Translations under genes and position numbers: made by a program
DNA from: Beijerinckiaceae bacterium
GTDB taxonomy: Bacteria; Pseudomonadota; Alphaproteobacteria; Rhizobiales; Beijerinckiaceae
Assembly: GCA_947476075.1 (NCBI GenBank)
Contig: CANJPM010000006.1
Span: forward strand, 1-49,388
Reading direction: 5' to 3'
Length of the DNA stretch: 49,388 bases
In this document: piece by piece, positions 1-9,176 of the stretch
Layout: each line of letters opens with the position of its first letter
How positions within the stretch are numbered: position 1 is the stretch's first letter
Notes under the pieces: generated by a model
Seen by the model: only the letters and a program-made list of their open reading frames with translations
The model's database searches: none
What the model was told of the DNA's origin: nothing

Positions 1-438
1 GTCGAGGGGCTGGTCATCGACAAGTCCGCCCATCTTGGCCATCTGAAATGGGTGCTCGAAGAATTCTGCAAGGCGTTCTTCGAAGTGCCGAGCGTGAAGA
101 TGCGCTTCCGCCCGTCGTTCTTCCCGTTCACCGAGCCATCAATGGAAGTCGACATCCAGTGCAGGCGCTCGAACGGCGAAATCCGCTTTGGCGAGGGTGA
201 CGACTGGCTGGAGATTCTGGGATGCGGGATGGTCCATTCCAACGTGCTGCGAAATTGCGGCATCGACCCCGAAATCTATCAGGGCTTCGCCTGGGGCATC
301 GGTATCGACCGCATCGCCATGCTGAAATACGGCATGTCGGACCTGCGCGCTTTCTTTGAAGCCGATTCCCGCTGGCTGTCCCATTACGGTTTCCGCCCCC
401 TCGACCTGCCGAGTTTGGCGGGCGGGTTGAGCGCATAA
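1..438 (+). CDS. pheS: Phenylalanine--tRNA ligase alpha subunit, 3' end
   Basis: Last 145 codons of the catalytic alpha subunit of phenylalanyl-tRNA synthetase, which charges tRNA-Phe as an alpha2-beta2 tetramer in the cytoplasm. The frame is open to the left edge, so the gene begins outside the window; an internal GTG at 52 is not the start. Visible class II features are the motif 2 segment ([13 protein letters not shown]) and motif 3 ([14 protein letters not shown]), which bind ATP and phenylalanine. The stop is followed 11 bases later by pheT, the usual pheST operon. Identification is secure; only the N-terminal part is missing. Confidence 0.97.
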   Translation, partial: VEGLVIDKSAHLGHLKWVLEEFCKAFFEVPSVKMRFRPSFFPFTEPSMEVDIQCRRSNGEIRFGEGDDWLEILGCGMVHSNVLRNCGIDPEIYQGFAWGIGIDRIAMLKYGMSDLRAFFEADSRWLSHYGFRPLDLPSLAGGLSA

Positions 439-449
439 AAAGAGCTGAC

Positions 450-2876
450 ATGAAACTCACCCTCTCCTGGCTCAAGGACCATCTCGAAACCGACGCGCCG
501 CTCGACGAAATCGTCGAGAATTTGACGCGCATTGGCCTTGAGGTTGAAGGCCTCGACGATCCGGCCAAGAAGCTGAAGGACTTCGTGATCGCGCATGTGA
601 TCGAGGCCCATCAGCATCCCAACGCCGATCGCTTGCGCGTGTGCATGGTCGATTGCGGCGAGGGCGCGCCAATTCAGGTCGTCTGCGGCGCTCCCAATGC
701 GCGCGCCGGGCTGAAGACCGTGTTCGCAAAGCCGGGAACCTACATTTCCGCAAAGGACATGACGCTCGGCAAGGGCGTGATTCGCGGAATCGAATCCAAC
801 GGCATGTTGTGCTCGGCGGCGGAACTCGAACTCTCCAGCGACCATGACGGAATCATGGAGCTGCCGGAAGACGCGCCCATTGGCGCCCGCTACGTGGATT
901 TCGCCAAGCTCTCGGACGCAATGATCGACGTCAACCTCACGCCCAACCGCCCGGATGCGGCCGGCGTACACGGCATCGCGCGCGATCTGGCCGCCGCTGG
1001 CCTTGGCAAGTTGAAGGATCGGCCGATCAAGCCGGTCGCCGGGGCTTTTGCCTGCCCCGTTTCCGTGAAGCTCGATCTGACTGTCGAAGACGCGCATCTG
1101 GCGCCGGCCTTCGCCTTGCGCCTTGTGCGCGGCGTAAAGAACGGCCCTTCGCCGGACTGGATGCAGAAGCGGCTGAAGGCTATCGGCCTGCGCCCCATCA
1201 ATGCGCTGGTCGACATCACCAATTACCTCACCTTTGATCGCGGGCGCCCGCTGCATGTGTTCGACGCAAAGAAGGTTGTGGGAAATCTTGTCGTGCGCCG
1301 CGCGCGGGCGGGCGAGAGTATCATCGCGCTCGACGGCAAAACTTATGAGCTTGGCGCCGACAATATCGTGATCGCCGACGACAAAGGCGTTGAATCCATT
1401 GCTGGCGTGATGGGCGGCGAGCATTCGGGCTGCGATGAGACCACAACCGACGCGCTGATCGAATCAGCGCTCTGGGACCCGATGAACATTGCGCGCACGG
1501 GCCGGAGCCTCGGCATCGTGACGGACGCGCGCTATCGCTTCGAGCGCGGAATCGATCCTGCGTTCTGCGTTCCCGGCGCGGAGCTTGCGACCCATCTGGT
1601 GATGGAGATTTGCGGCGGACAGCCCTCTGAACTGTTCATGGCGGGCGCCCCGCCTGTCCCTGAAATCTCGGTCGATTTCCCGTGGAGCGAAGTCAAGCGC
1701 CTCACCGGGCTTGAACTGCCTGTCGAAGAAATGGCCGGCACGCTGGAGCGTCTTGGGTTTACCCTGCAAAAGCAGGATGCAGGGCGCGTGCGTGTGACCG
1801 CGCCGTCATGGCGCCCCGACATCGAAGGCAAGGCCGATATCGTTGAGGAGATCGTGCGCATTGCGGGCGTGGATCGCGTGCTGGCGGTTCCTCTGCCGCG
1901 CATGGGCGACAGCGTGCCCGCGCCCATTCTGACTTTGTTGCAAAAGCGCACCCGCCTTGCGCGCCGGGCTTTGGCCTCGCAAGGGCTTGTGGAAGCGGTC
2001 ACCTGGTCGTTTGTCTCGCACGAGAAGGCGGAGCTGTTTGGCGGCGGCAAGAGCGAGCTGGCTCTGGCCAATCCCATCGCGGCCGATTTGTCGGACATGC
2101 GTCCGAGCCTGTTGCCGGGCCTGCTGGGCGCCGCCCAGCGAAATGCCGATCGCGGTTTCAGCGATGCGGCTCTTTTTGAGATCGGCCAGATTTTCAAAGG
2201 CGCCGGCGAGCAAGACCAGCGCATGGCCGCCGCTGGCGTGCGGCGCGGCAGCGCGAAGGCGCAAGGCGCGGGCCGGCATTGGGCGGGCAAGATCCAAAGC
2301 GTTGACGCCTACGACGCCAAAGCCGACGCGATGGCGCTGCTCACAACGCTGGGCGTAGCGCTGGGCGGGCTGAACGTGGTTCCCGGCGGACCGTCCTATC
2401 TGCATCCGGGCCGCTCCGGCACATTGCAGTTTGGGCCCAAAAACGTCATCGGTCATTTTGGAGAATTGCATCCGCGCGTGCTGGAGGCGCTCGACGCATC
2501 GGGTCCAATCTGCGCGTTTGAGCTGATTCTCGACGATCTCCCGGCCGTGCGCGCAAAGCCAACGCGCGTGAAGCCGAAAGCCGACATCAGCGAATTCATG
2601 CCGCTGGAGCGTGATTTTGCTTTCGTGGTGGCGCGCGACGTCAATGCGCTCGACATCGTGCGCGCAGCGCAGGGCGCCGAGCGGGCGTTGATCTCAAACA
2701 TCAACGTGTTCGACGTCTATGAGGGCCCCGGCGTTCCAGAGGGTTCGAAATCGGTGGCCATCGCCGTGACCTTGCAGCCGCGCGAGCGCACGCTGACGGA
2801 AGCCGACATCGAACAGGCGAGCGCGCGCATCGTGGCGGACGTTGCGAAGAAAACCGGCGGCGCGCTGCGTGGTTAG
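450..2876 (+). CDS. pheT: Phenylalanine--tRNA ligase beta subunit
   Basis: Beta subunit (808 aa, normal for the long bacterial type) of phenylalanyl-tRNA synthetase, which handles tRNA binding and editing of mischarged Tyr. Order of domains: N-terminal EMAP/OB-type tRNA-binding domain (about residues 40-150, with QVVCGAPNA), B3/B4 editing domain (about 210-380), B5 domain (about 400-475), a catalytic-like core, and a C-terminal ferredoxin-fold anticodon-binding domain (about 715-808, beginning near the [12 protein letters not shown] segment). The ATG at 450 follows a purine-rich AAAAAGAG stretch and sits 11 bases after the pheS stop, so the two are cotranscribed. The next gene is convergent. 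Confidence 0.97.
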   Translation: MKLTLSWLKDHLETDAPLDEIVENLTRIGLEVEGLDDPAKKLKDFVIAHVIEAHQHPNADRLRVCMVDCGEGAPIQVVCGAPNARAGLKTVFAKPGTYISAKDMTLGKGVIRGIESNGMLCSAAELELSSDHDGIMELPEDAPIGARYVDFAKLSDAMIDVNLTPNRPDAAGVHGIARDLAAAGLGKLKDRPIKPVAGAFACPVSVKLDLTVEDAHLAPAFALRLVRGVKNGPSPDWMQKRLKAIGLRPINALVDITNYLTFDRGRPLHVFDAKKVVGNLVVRRARAGESIIALDGKTYELGADNIVIADDKGVESIAGVMGGEHSGCDETTTDALIESALWDPMNIARTGRSLGIVTDARYRFERGIDPAFCVPGAELATHLVMEICGGQPSELFMAGAPPVPEISVDFPWSEVKRLTGLELPVEEMAGTLERLGFTLQKQDAGRVRVTAPSWRPDIEGKADIVEEIVRIAGVDRVLAVPLPRMGDSVPAPILTLLQKRTRLARRALASQGLVEAVTWSFVSHEKAELFGGGKSELALANPIAADLSDMRPSLLPGLLGAAQRNADRGFSDAALFEIGQIFKGAGEQDQRMAAAGVRRGSAKAQGAGRHWAGKIQSVDAYDAKADAMALLTTLGVALGGLNVVPGGPSYLHPGRSGTLQFGPKNVIGHFGELHPRVLEALDASGPICAFELILDDLPAVRAKPTRVKPKADISEFMPLERDFAFVVARDVNALDIVRAAQGAERALISNINVFDVYEGPGVPEGSKSVAIAVTLQPRERTLTEADIEQASARIVADVAKKTGGALRG

Positions 2877-2971
2877 GGCTTGAGGCGCAAGGGAAGCGAG
2901 CTGCTTGGGCTCTGCCTCGGCCTTCCGGCGGAGCGGCTCTGACTTGCTCCTGCTCCCGGGCAAGAACGCGC

Positions 2972-3943
2972 TCAGAGAGTCAACACGATCTTGCCCAAAT
3001 GAGCGTTGGAGCGCATGTACTCCTGCGCCGCCAGCGCCTCGTCAAACGCAAACGTGCGATCAACCATGGGCTTGATCCGGCCGCTTTCGAAAGAGGCGGA
3101 CAAGTCGGCGCTCATCGCCTGCGTGATCGCAATCTTCTCAATGAGCGAACGGGTGCGGAAGGTGACGCCAATCAGCTTCATCCGCTTGAGCGCTATCTTG
3201 TCGAGGTCGATTGTATCGTTGAAGCCGCCAAGACGGCCAACAGTTATGAGGCGCGAGCTTATCGCGGCTGCATTGACCAGCGACATAAGCATGCCCGCGC
3301 CAACATTGTCGGCGATGACGTCGATCCCTTTGCCTTGCGTGGCCTCCATGCAGGCCGCGACAAGATCATCCTTGCCTGCCTGAATCGGCAGATCGAGACC
3401 CAAATCCTTAAGCCGCGCCAGCTTGGCGGCGTCGCGCGAGGACCCGGCTACAAGCCGCGCGCCCATGGCCTTGGCGATCTGGACCATGGCGATGCCAACG
3501 CCGGCGGCGACGCCTGCAATCAGAACTGATTCGCCAGCCTTCAATTGCCCATTGCTCATCAAGGCGTCGTGGCCGGTGGAAAAGAAGGTCGGGATTGCCG
3601 CCGCGTCGACAAAGCTCATGGAGCCAGGAATTTTCATGGCTATGCGCGAATCGGCCAGCGCCTTTTGCGCATAGGCTTTCGTGGTCATCGACATAACGCG
3701 ATCACCCAGCTCATAGCCGCGCACTTCAGCGCCCATGCCGATCACTTGCCCGGCCATTTCCATGCCGGCAATATTGGCGTCGGGATCCTCGGGCTTGGCG
3801 ACAGGGCGCGCCAGCTCGGACCGATTAAGGCCCACGGCCTTGACCGCAATCAGAAGATCATGCGGGCCAGGGGTCGGATCGGCGACGTCGCGCATCTGCA
3901 AGGTCGCGCCCTCGGCGCCTTTGATATTCACGAACGCCTTCAT
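2972..3943 (-). CDS. Zinc-independent MDR-family quinone oxidoreductase/alcohol dehydrogenase-like protein
   Basis: A 323-residue medium-chain dehydrogenase/reductase of the NADPH:quinone reductase type. The N-terminal GroES-like half contains the GMEMAGQVIGMG segment; the Rossmann half has AGVAAGVGIAMVQIAK (about 143-158) where the family has its AxxGxxG nucleotide-binding loop. No cysteine cluster for structural zinc is seen, and the catalytic zinc ligands are absent, as in quinone reductases. The ATG follows a strong GGGAGG. It is the last gene of a minus-strand run, 61 bases after the acyl-CoA dehydrogenase, so it is probably in the same operon and may reduce an enone or enoyl intermediate. 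Substrate unknown. Confidence 0.85.
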   Translation of the reverse strand: MKAFVNIKGAEGATLQMRDVADPTPGPHDLLIAVKAVGLNRSELARPVAKPEDPDANIAGMEMAGQVIGMGAEVRGYELGDRVMSMTTKAYAQKALADSRIAMKIPGSMSFVDAAAIPTFFSTGHDALMSNGQLKAGESVLIAGVAAGVGIAMVQIAKAMGARLVAGSSRDAAKLARLKDLGLDLPIQAGKDDLVAACMEATQGKGIDVIADNVGAGMLMSLVNAAAISSRLITVGRLGGFNDTIDLDKIALKRMKLIGVTFRTRSLIEKIAITQAMSADLSASFESGRIKPMVDRTFAFDEALAAQEYMRSNAHLGKIVLTL

Positions 3944-4004
3944 GATTTATCCTCCCACTTTTATTGTAGCGCCCATATTAAGCCCGCAATCGCGCCCTCG
4001 TCCA

Positions 4005-5159
4005 TCAGCGCGACGGCTTCAGCCCCATCAGGCCGGCGATGAGATTGCGCTGGGTCTGCGACGTGCCGGCGGCAATCGTGCCGCTGCGCGCATCGCGGAA
4101 ATAGCGCTGCATGTCATATTCGGCGCTCAGTCCGTAGCCGCCCATCACCTGCACGCCCATATTGGCGACTTTGGCGTAAACTTCCGACGCAAACAATTTC
4201 GCCATGGTGATTTCGCGCAGAGCGTCCTTGCCCGTCGACACCAGCCAGACGGCGCGCCACATCAACATCGTGGCGGCGTCAACTTCCGTCGCCATGTCGG
4301 CGATCATGTGGGCGATAGCCTGAAACGCGCCTATGGGCTGGCCAAATTGCACCCGCTCCCTGGCGTAACTTGCGGCCAGATCAACGATGGCTTGCGCTGC
4401 GCCGCAAGAACCGGCGGCCGAGACGGCGCGCTCGATCTGCAAGCCGTCCATCAAACATTCCCAGCCGCGATTTTCGCCCCCGATCAGATTGTCGGCTGGC
4501 ACTTCAACGTCGCGCAGAAACACTTCATATGTGCCAATGCAGCGCCGTCCCAGCATTTCAAGCTTGCGACATTCGACGCCGGGCGCGTCCTTGTCGATCA
4601 TCAACAGAGACATGCCTTTGCGATAATGCACGTCGCGATCAGTCAATACATAAGTGTTGATGATCGTGTTCTTGAGGCCGGCGCCTGTGGTCCACAGCTT
4701 CTGGCCGTTCACAATATAGCTGCCGTCTTTTCGCGTCGCAGACGTCTTCAAGGCGCCAACGTCGGAGCCCGCGTCAGGCTCGGATATGCCTATTGCGAAG
4801 CGGATTTCGCCGTTCATCATAGCGGGCAGAAAACGCTGCACCTGCTCGTTGGTGCCCTTGCGCAGGATGTTCAGGCCGCAAAAGACATTGCCGCCATAAG
4901 CCATGCTGAAATCGGCGCTGACGCGGGAAATCTCGTAATTGACGATGGCCAGATCAATGGCGGTTCCGCCAAGCCCGCCGATCTCTTCGGGAAAGGGCAA
5001 CGCAAACAGGCCGGCCTCAACCCATTTGTCGTAAAGCTCGTAGGGGAACTTCTGCTCGCGATCATGATCTCGCACCATCTGCGACGATGCGTGTCGCGCC
5101 ATCAGCTTTTGCACGCTGTCGCGCAAAAGCTCTTGTTCTTCCGTGAACGAGAAATCCAT
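4005..5159 (-). CDS. Acyl-CoA dehydrogenase
   Basis: FAD-dependent acyl-CoA dehydrogenase of 384 aa, the usual length, which would put an alpha-beta double bond into an acyl-CoA. Signature segments are GISEPDAGSD (FAD/substrate contact), LWTTGAG, and the C-terminal QVMGGYGLSAEY...RYFRDAR. The Glu of the usual C-terminal (Y)EGT motif is replaced by Ala (A364, in IAAGT), but a Glu is present at E243 in LQIER, where isovaleryl- and long-chain acyl-CoA dehydrogenases carry their catalytic base. The start chosen is the ATG at 5159 with GGAG six bases upstream. It lies 38 bases after the CoA synthetase gene. In the Acinetobacter hca cluster a similar enzyme (HcaD) acts on dihydrohydroxycinnamates, a plausible role here. 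Confidence 0.93.
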   Translation of the reverse strand: MDFSFTEEQELLRDSVQKLMARHASSQMVRDHDREQKFPYELYDKWVEAGLFALPFPEEIGGLGGTAIDLAIVNYEISRVSADFSMAYGGNVFCGLNILRKGTNEQVQRFLPAMMNGEIRFAIGISEPDAGSDVGALKTSATRKDGSYIVNGQKLWTTGAGLKNTIINTYVLTDRDVHYRKGMSLLMIDKDAPGVECRKLEMLGRRCIGTYEVFLRDVEVPADNLIGGENRGWECLMDGLQIERAVSAAGSCGAAQAIVDLAASYARERVQFGQPIGAFQAIAHMIADMATEVDAATMLMWRAVWLVSTGKDALREITMAKLFASEVYAKVANMGVQVMGGYGLSAEYDMQRYFRDARSGTIAAGTSQTQRNLIAGLMGLKPSR

Positions 5160-5197
5160 AACCAACTCCAGACAAGCGGCAGTTCAACCCAGAGTTT

Positions 5198-7309
5198 TCA
5201 ACGAACCACAATCAGCGCATCAAGGGCGATCGCGCCTTCGCCGTCCGCGAACACGACGACCGGGTTGACGTCGATCTCGGCGATTTCAGGATGCTCCATG
5301 ATGAAAGCGCCAAGCCTGGCCGCAATTCTGGCGGCCGCCTTCACGTCGCGCGGAGCCTGGCCACGGAACGGGCCAAGAAGAGCGGCGCCCTTGAGCTTGC
5401 GCAATTCATCCGCGATGGCGGCCTCATCAAGATCGGGCGCCAACACTCGCACGTCATGCAGCGCCTCCGCCAGAACACCTCCGAGGCCAACGACAAGCAC
5501 AGGGCCCCAGTCTGGGTCGTTGCGCGCGCCGAAGATGAGCTCGACGCCGCGCCTCGACATCGCCTCAACCAGCACGCCGTCCAGCGCCAGACCGGGACGT
5601 GCTTTTGCAACATTGGCGTGCAGCTGCTCCCAACCCTGCGCCAGCGCATCGGAATCGGCCAGATTGAGAATCACGCCGCCGGCGTCGCTCTTGTGCGCAA
5701 GCGCGCTGGCCTGAGCTTTCAACGCGACTGGATAGCCTATGCTTTGCGCAATCTCCTGCGCCTGCGCTGCTGTTGACGCAAAGCCGCTCGGCGGCGCCGG
5801 AACGCCGGCTTTTGCAAGCAGCGCTTTGGCGGCATGTTCTGCAATCACGCCGCTGTCCAGGGGCGGCGCGGCCGGCACATCTTTACGGGTCGTCGGCGCA
5901 ATGCGATTGTAGAATGCAGAGAAGGCGGCGAGCGCGCGCAAGCAACGTTCTGGCGAGCGGAAGAACGGCACGTTCAGCGCACGCAGGCTGTCGACGATTT
6001 CGTCCTGGATCGGGGCCTCGTCGCCGAGCATTGCGAAGATCACCGGTTTTTGAAAATTGAGCTCGCGGGCGGCGTCGATGATCGGCTGCATCTTGCGCGG
6101 CGCAATCAGCGGGCTCGATATGATGCCGGCGATGACAACGCAGCCTATCCCGTCGTCATTAAGAAAAGGCTCGATGGTTTTACGATAGAGGTGAGGGTCA
6201 ATCAAAGCCTGCGCCGTAAGGTCAAGCGGATTGGTGGCGTGAATGAGGTCGGGCGCAATCGCGTTGACGACCGCCTTCGTGGCCGCGCCAGGCTCCGGCA
6301 GCGACAGACCCAAGGTCTGGCAATAATCCAGCGCCATGCCTTTGTAGGCTCCCGAATCCGTCAGGATGGCGGCGCCGCCCTTCATGGGCTTGGGGAACCG
6401 TACAAACAATTCAGCGACGTCGATCAGCTCTTCGAGCGTCTCCACCACGACCACGCCTTCGCGCTCGCTCAACGCGCGCATCACGTCCCAATCGCCGCTC
6501 ATGGCGCCGGTGTGGGTTTGGGCCGCCTCGCGCGCTGCGGCGCTGCGTCCCGGATGCAGCAGCACGAGCGGCTTGCTGGCGGCGCGCGCATCGCGCGCCA
6601 GGGTGAGAAAGCGCCGGGGATCGCGGAATTGCTCGGCCACCAGCGAGATCACATTGGTGGATTCGTCGCTGATTAAAAATTCAAGAAAGTCTTCAAGGCC
6701 CGTCAGCGCTTCATTGCCGGTGGAGGCGTAGAGCGACACCGGCACGCCGCGCGCATGAAGGGCTGCGCGCATGACGCTGGCCATGGCGCCCGATTGCGAC
6801 ACCATTCCCACCGCCCGGCGCCCCTCAAGGGGGAAGGGCGCAACCGCCCCGAATGTGGTGGCGACGCGCGCCACATAATTCACAAAACCCAGGCAATTGG
6901 GCCCTTCAAGCGCCATGCCAGCGTCCGCCGCGATCTGCGCTATCTCGTCTTGCAGCGCCTTGCCAGCCTCCCCGCTTTCGGCAAAGCCGGCTCCAAAAAT
7001 CACCGCTCCGCCGACGCCCTTGGCTGCGCACGCTTTCACAGCGTCGAGCACAAACGCTTGCGGCACGGCGATCACCGCGCAATCAATTGCCTGCGGCAAA
7101 TCCCACGCCGATTTGAGGCATGGCTGACCGTCGATCTCGGCGCGATTGGGATTGATGAGATGGATCTGGCCGGGAAATTCGAACCGCTTGAGATTGCCGA
7201 GCACGCCTGCGCCCAGCGAACCGGGCGTGGCGGACGCGCCAATAAGGGCGAGCGAGGTCGGCCGCAGAAAACGGGCGAGCGCCGCCCGCGTCGCATGGGG
7301 ATTATTCAT
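5198..7309 (-). CDS. Acyl-CoA synthetase, NDP-forming type
   Basis: A 703-residue fused ADP/NDP-forming acyl-CoA synthetase. The N-terminal CoA-binding Rossmann domain begins near LALIGASATPGSLG (about 20-33). The middle succinyl-CoA-ligase-like domains hold the phosphohistidine loop THTGAMSG (His266). The C-terminal ATP-grasp domain covers about 490-703. It would make an acyl- or aryl-CoA from the free acid using ATP. The ATG at 7309 overlaps the hydratase/lyase stop by eight bases (ATGAATAA), so the two are translationally coupled; a TTG six codons further up is less likely. The coupling argues for a hydroxycinnamate or related arylpropenoate as substrate, as for ferA-type feruloyl-CoA synthetases. 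A general acetyl/propionyl-CoA synthetase is the alternative. Confidence 0.9.
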   Translation of the reverse strand: MNNPHATRAALARFLRPTSLALIGASATPGSLGAGVLGNLKRFEFPGQIHLINPNRAEIDGQPCLKSAWDLPQAIDCAVIAVPQAFVLDAVKACAAKGVGGAVIFGAGFAESGEAGKALQDEIAQIAADAGMALEGPNCLGFVNYVARVATTFGAVAPFPLEGRRAVGMVSQSGAMASVMRAALHARGVPVSLYASTGNEALTGLEDFLEFLISDESTNVISLVAEQFRDPRRFLTLARDARAASKPLVLLHPGRSAAAREAAQTHTGAMSGDWDVMRALSEREGVVVVETLEELIDVAELFVRFPKPMKGGAAILTDSGAYKGMALDYCQTLGLSLPEPGAATKAVVNAIAPDLIHATNPLDLTAQALIDPHLYRKTIEPFLNDDGIGCVVIAGIISSPLIAPRKMQPIIDAARELNFQKPVIFAMLGDEAPIQDEIVDSLRALNVPFFRSPERCLRALAAFSAFYNRIAPTTRKDVPAAPPLDSGVIAEHAAKALLAKAGVPAPPSGFASTAAQAQEIAQSIGYPVALKAQASALAHKSDAGGVILNLADSDALAQGWEQLHANVAKARPGLALDGVLVEAMSRRGVELIFGARNDPDWGPVLVVGLGGVLAEALHDVRVLAPDLDEAAIADELRKLKGAALLGPFRGQAPRDVKAAARIAARLGAFIMEHPEIAEIDVNPVVVFADGEGAIALDALIVVR

Positions 7310-8156
7310 CGCGCTTATACCCGCCAAGACCGGGACGAAAGCTCTTCTCGTCGAGGAATTGCTTCATGCCCTGACTGCGCCCGCCCTCTGGATCGAGGAA
7401 GCGCGCCTGATGACCCTTGGCGAACAGGTAATCGTCGGACGTCTCCCACGACATGCCCTGCACAGAGCGCACCGCCTGCTTGCAGGCGCGCAGCACCGTG
7501 GGGTTCTTGCCGAGCAATTCGAGCGCCAGCGTACGGGTGTGTTCGCGCAATTGCGCCAACGGCACGGATTCGTTGACGAGGCCCATCTGCGCAGCCTTCT
7601 TCCCGTCAAACGTGCGCCCGGTCATGATGTAGAACATCGAATCGCGATGGTTCATGGTCTGCACGACAGCGCGGGTGACGTTGCCGCCGGGAATAATTCC
7701 CCAATTGATTTCCGACAGGCCGAAAATCGCCTCGTCGGCTGCTATCGCCAGATCGCACGAGACCAGCGGCGTAAAGCCGCCGCCAAAGCACCAGCCATTG
7801 ACCATGGCGATTGTGGGTTTGGTGTACATTTGAAGCATGCGCCATTGCCATTGCCAGGCGGAGCGGCGAACGTGTAATTGCTGCTCGTAGCTGAGCCCGT
7901 CGGCGGCGCGGAAATATTCGCGCAGGTCCATGCCCGCGGTGAAAGATTCGCCAGCGCCCGTCAGCACCATAACGCCAGCGTCTTCGGCCAGCTCGATTGC
8001 GTCCAGAACCTGCACCATGTCGTCATTGAGGCCCGGGCTCATGGCGTTGCGCTTGGCGGGACGATTGAGCGTCACCCAAGCGATTCCGTCCTCGATCAGG
8101 ACGTCGACATTGCGCCAGTCGCCCAGCTTCCGCGTCCCCGTTTTAGCCTCGGTCAT
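7302..8156 (-). CDS. p-Hydroxycinnamoyl-CoA hydratase/lyase (crotonase family)
   Basis: Crotonase-fold enzyme of 284 aa that closely resembles the hydroxycinnamoyl-CoA hydratase/lyase converting feruloyl-, caffeoyl- or coumaroyl-CoA to the aldehyde plus acetyl-CoA. Shared stretches include LNRPAKRNAMSP, TAGMDLREYF, AMVNGWCFGGGF, GLSEINWGI and GLVNESVPLAQLRE. The catalytic Glu (E149, in GLSEINWG) is present. Two other active-site positions differ from the Pseudomonas enzyme as recalled: Ser to Thr (T129) and the substrate-contacting Tyr to Phe (F245). The start at 8156 has GGGGAG seven bases upstream; an ATG at 8171 lies before that site. First gene of the minus-strand operon. No vanillin dehydrogenase is nearby. 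An ordinary enoyl-CoA hydratase is less likely given the similarity. Confidence 0.9.
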   Translation of the reverse strand: MTEAKTGTRKLGDWRNVDVLIEDGIAWVTLNRPAKRNAMSPGLNDDMVQVLDAIELAEDAGVMVLTGAGESFTAGMDLREYFRAADGLSYEQQLHVRRSAWQWQWRMLQMYTKPTIAMVNGWCFGGGFTPLVSCDLAIAADEAIFGLSEINWGIIPGGNVTRAVVQTMNHRDSMFYIMTGRTFDGKKAAQMGLVNESVPLAQLREHTRTLALELLGKNPTVLRACKQAVRSVQGMSWETSDDYLFAKGHQARFLDPEGGRSQGMKQFLDEKSFRPGLGGYKRDE

Positions 8157-8306
8157 AGCCCGTCTCCCCATTTACGGATATTGACGAAGACATTAGACAA
8201 TATCAGGGTCACTGATCAAGTCGCCGCGGCTTTCACATGTCGGCGCTGTTCAGTAAGGTTGTCTGGAATCAGGCTCAAAAGCCAAAGACCAAAATGGGAG
8301 GCACGA
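8157..8306. promoter_or_regulatory. Divergent intergenic region between hydratase/lyase and FAH genes
   Basis: This 150-base gap must hold the promoters of the two divergent catabolic transcripts. It contains a short dyad, ATCAG-N5-CTGAT, at 8202-8216, which could be a regulator half-site pair, though five-base arms are weak evidence. GGGAGG at 8296-8301 is the ribosome-binding site of the FAH gene. I see no convincing -35/-10 pair. Confidence 0.4.
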
Positions 8307-9158
8307 ATGAAACTTGTCACTTTCAGCGCTAATGGAAAGACCAGCTGGGGCGCAGCTATCGATGCGGGCATCGTGGATCTGGGCGCACGGCTCCCGGAAT
8401 TTGCGGACGTGCGGGCGATGCTGGCCGCTGACGGGCTTTCGCGCGCAAAATCAACCCTTGCGGGCGCAGGCGCCGATTACGCGCTCGACGCCGTAACCTT
8501 CCTGCCGCCGGTTCAAAACCCCGACAAGATCATCTGCGTCGGTCTGAACTATGCCGACCACGTGGTCGAGACCAACCGGGAAAAAACTGAAGATCCGGCG
8601 CTTTTCATCCGCTTCGCCAACAGCCAGATGGGGCATTTGCAGCCGATGCTGGTTCCCCCGGAATCCAGCCACCTCGACTACGAGGGCGAGATCGCAATCG
8701 TCATCGGCAAGGGCGGGCGTCGCATCCCTGAAGCGCGCGCCTATGAGCATGTGGCGGGCTTCTCCTGCTACAACGACGGCTCGGTGCGCGATCTGCAATG
8801 GGCGACGACCCAGTGGACCACCGGCAAGAATTTCCCCGCCACCGGCGCCTTTGGCCCCTGGCTGACAACGACCGACGACGTGCCCGCCGACACCAGGCTC
8901 ACCCTCATCACCCGCCTCAATGGCCAGGAGATGCAGCGCGCCACCACAGACATGATGATCCATTCGATCCCGCGCCTGATCGCGTTCATCTCGGTGTTCA
9001 CGGAACTGGTTCCCGGCGACGTGATCGTCACCGGTACGCCCGGCGGCGTGGGCGCCCGCAAGAAGCCGCCGCTGTTCATGAAGGACGGGGACGTTTGCGA
9101 AATTGAAATCGAGCGGGTCGGCGTTCTGCGCACGCCCATCCAGAACGAGCGTCTCTGA
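8307..9158 (+). CDS. Fumarylacetoacetate hydrolase (FAH) family protein
   Basis: A 283-residue FAH-family protein; members hydrolyse or isomerise acylpyruvates and ring-cleavage products using Mg or Mn. The metal ligand pattern is visible: LDYEGEIAIVIGK supplies two acidic residues and YNDGSVRDLQ the Asp. GKNFPATGAFGPWL and VTGTPGGVG are family segments. Start: ATG at 8307 with GGGAGG five bases upstream; the reading frame runs open far upstream of this, but with no site for initiation. The gene is 18 bases ahead of an extradiol dioxygenase, so it probably processes that enzyme's meta-cleavage product or a downstream keto acid. The exact substrate cannot be told from sequence. Confidence 0.92.
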   Translation: MKLVTFSANGKTSWGAAIDAGIVDLGARLPEFADVRAMLAADGLSRAKSTLAGAGADYALDAVTFLPPVQNPDKIICVGLNYADHVVETNREKTEDPALFIRFANSQMGHLQPMLVPPESSHLDYEGEIAIVIGKGGRRIPEARAYEHVAGFSCYNDGSVRDLQWATTQWTTGKNFPATGAFGPWLTTTDDVPADTRLTLITRLNGQEMQRATTDMMIHSIPRLIAFISVFTELVPGDVIVTGTPGGVGARKKPPLFMKDGDVCEIEIERVGVLRTPIQNERL

Positions 9159-9176
9159 ACCGGAAAAGGAATCGCC

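Noticed and set aside
384-1424. Minus-strand frame of 346 codons inside pheT
   Set aside because: His/Arg-rich antisense frame fully inside a conserved gene, with no family similarity.
3735-5714. Plus-strand open frame of 659 codons opposite the acyl-CoA dehydrogenase and quinone reductase genes
   Set aside because: It runs antisense to two clear enzyme genes and across their gap, has low-complexity Arg/Ser/Ala-rich composition with no recognisable domain, and is typical of GC-rich antisense shadows.
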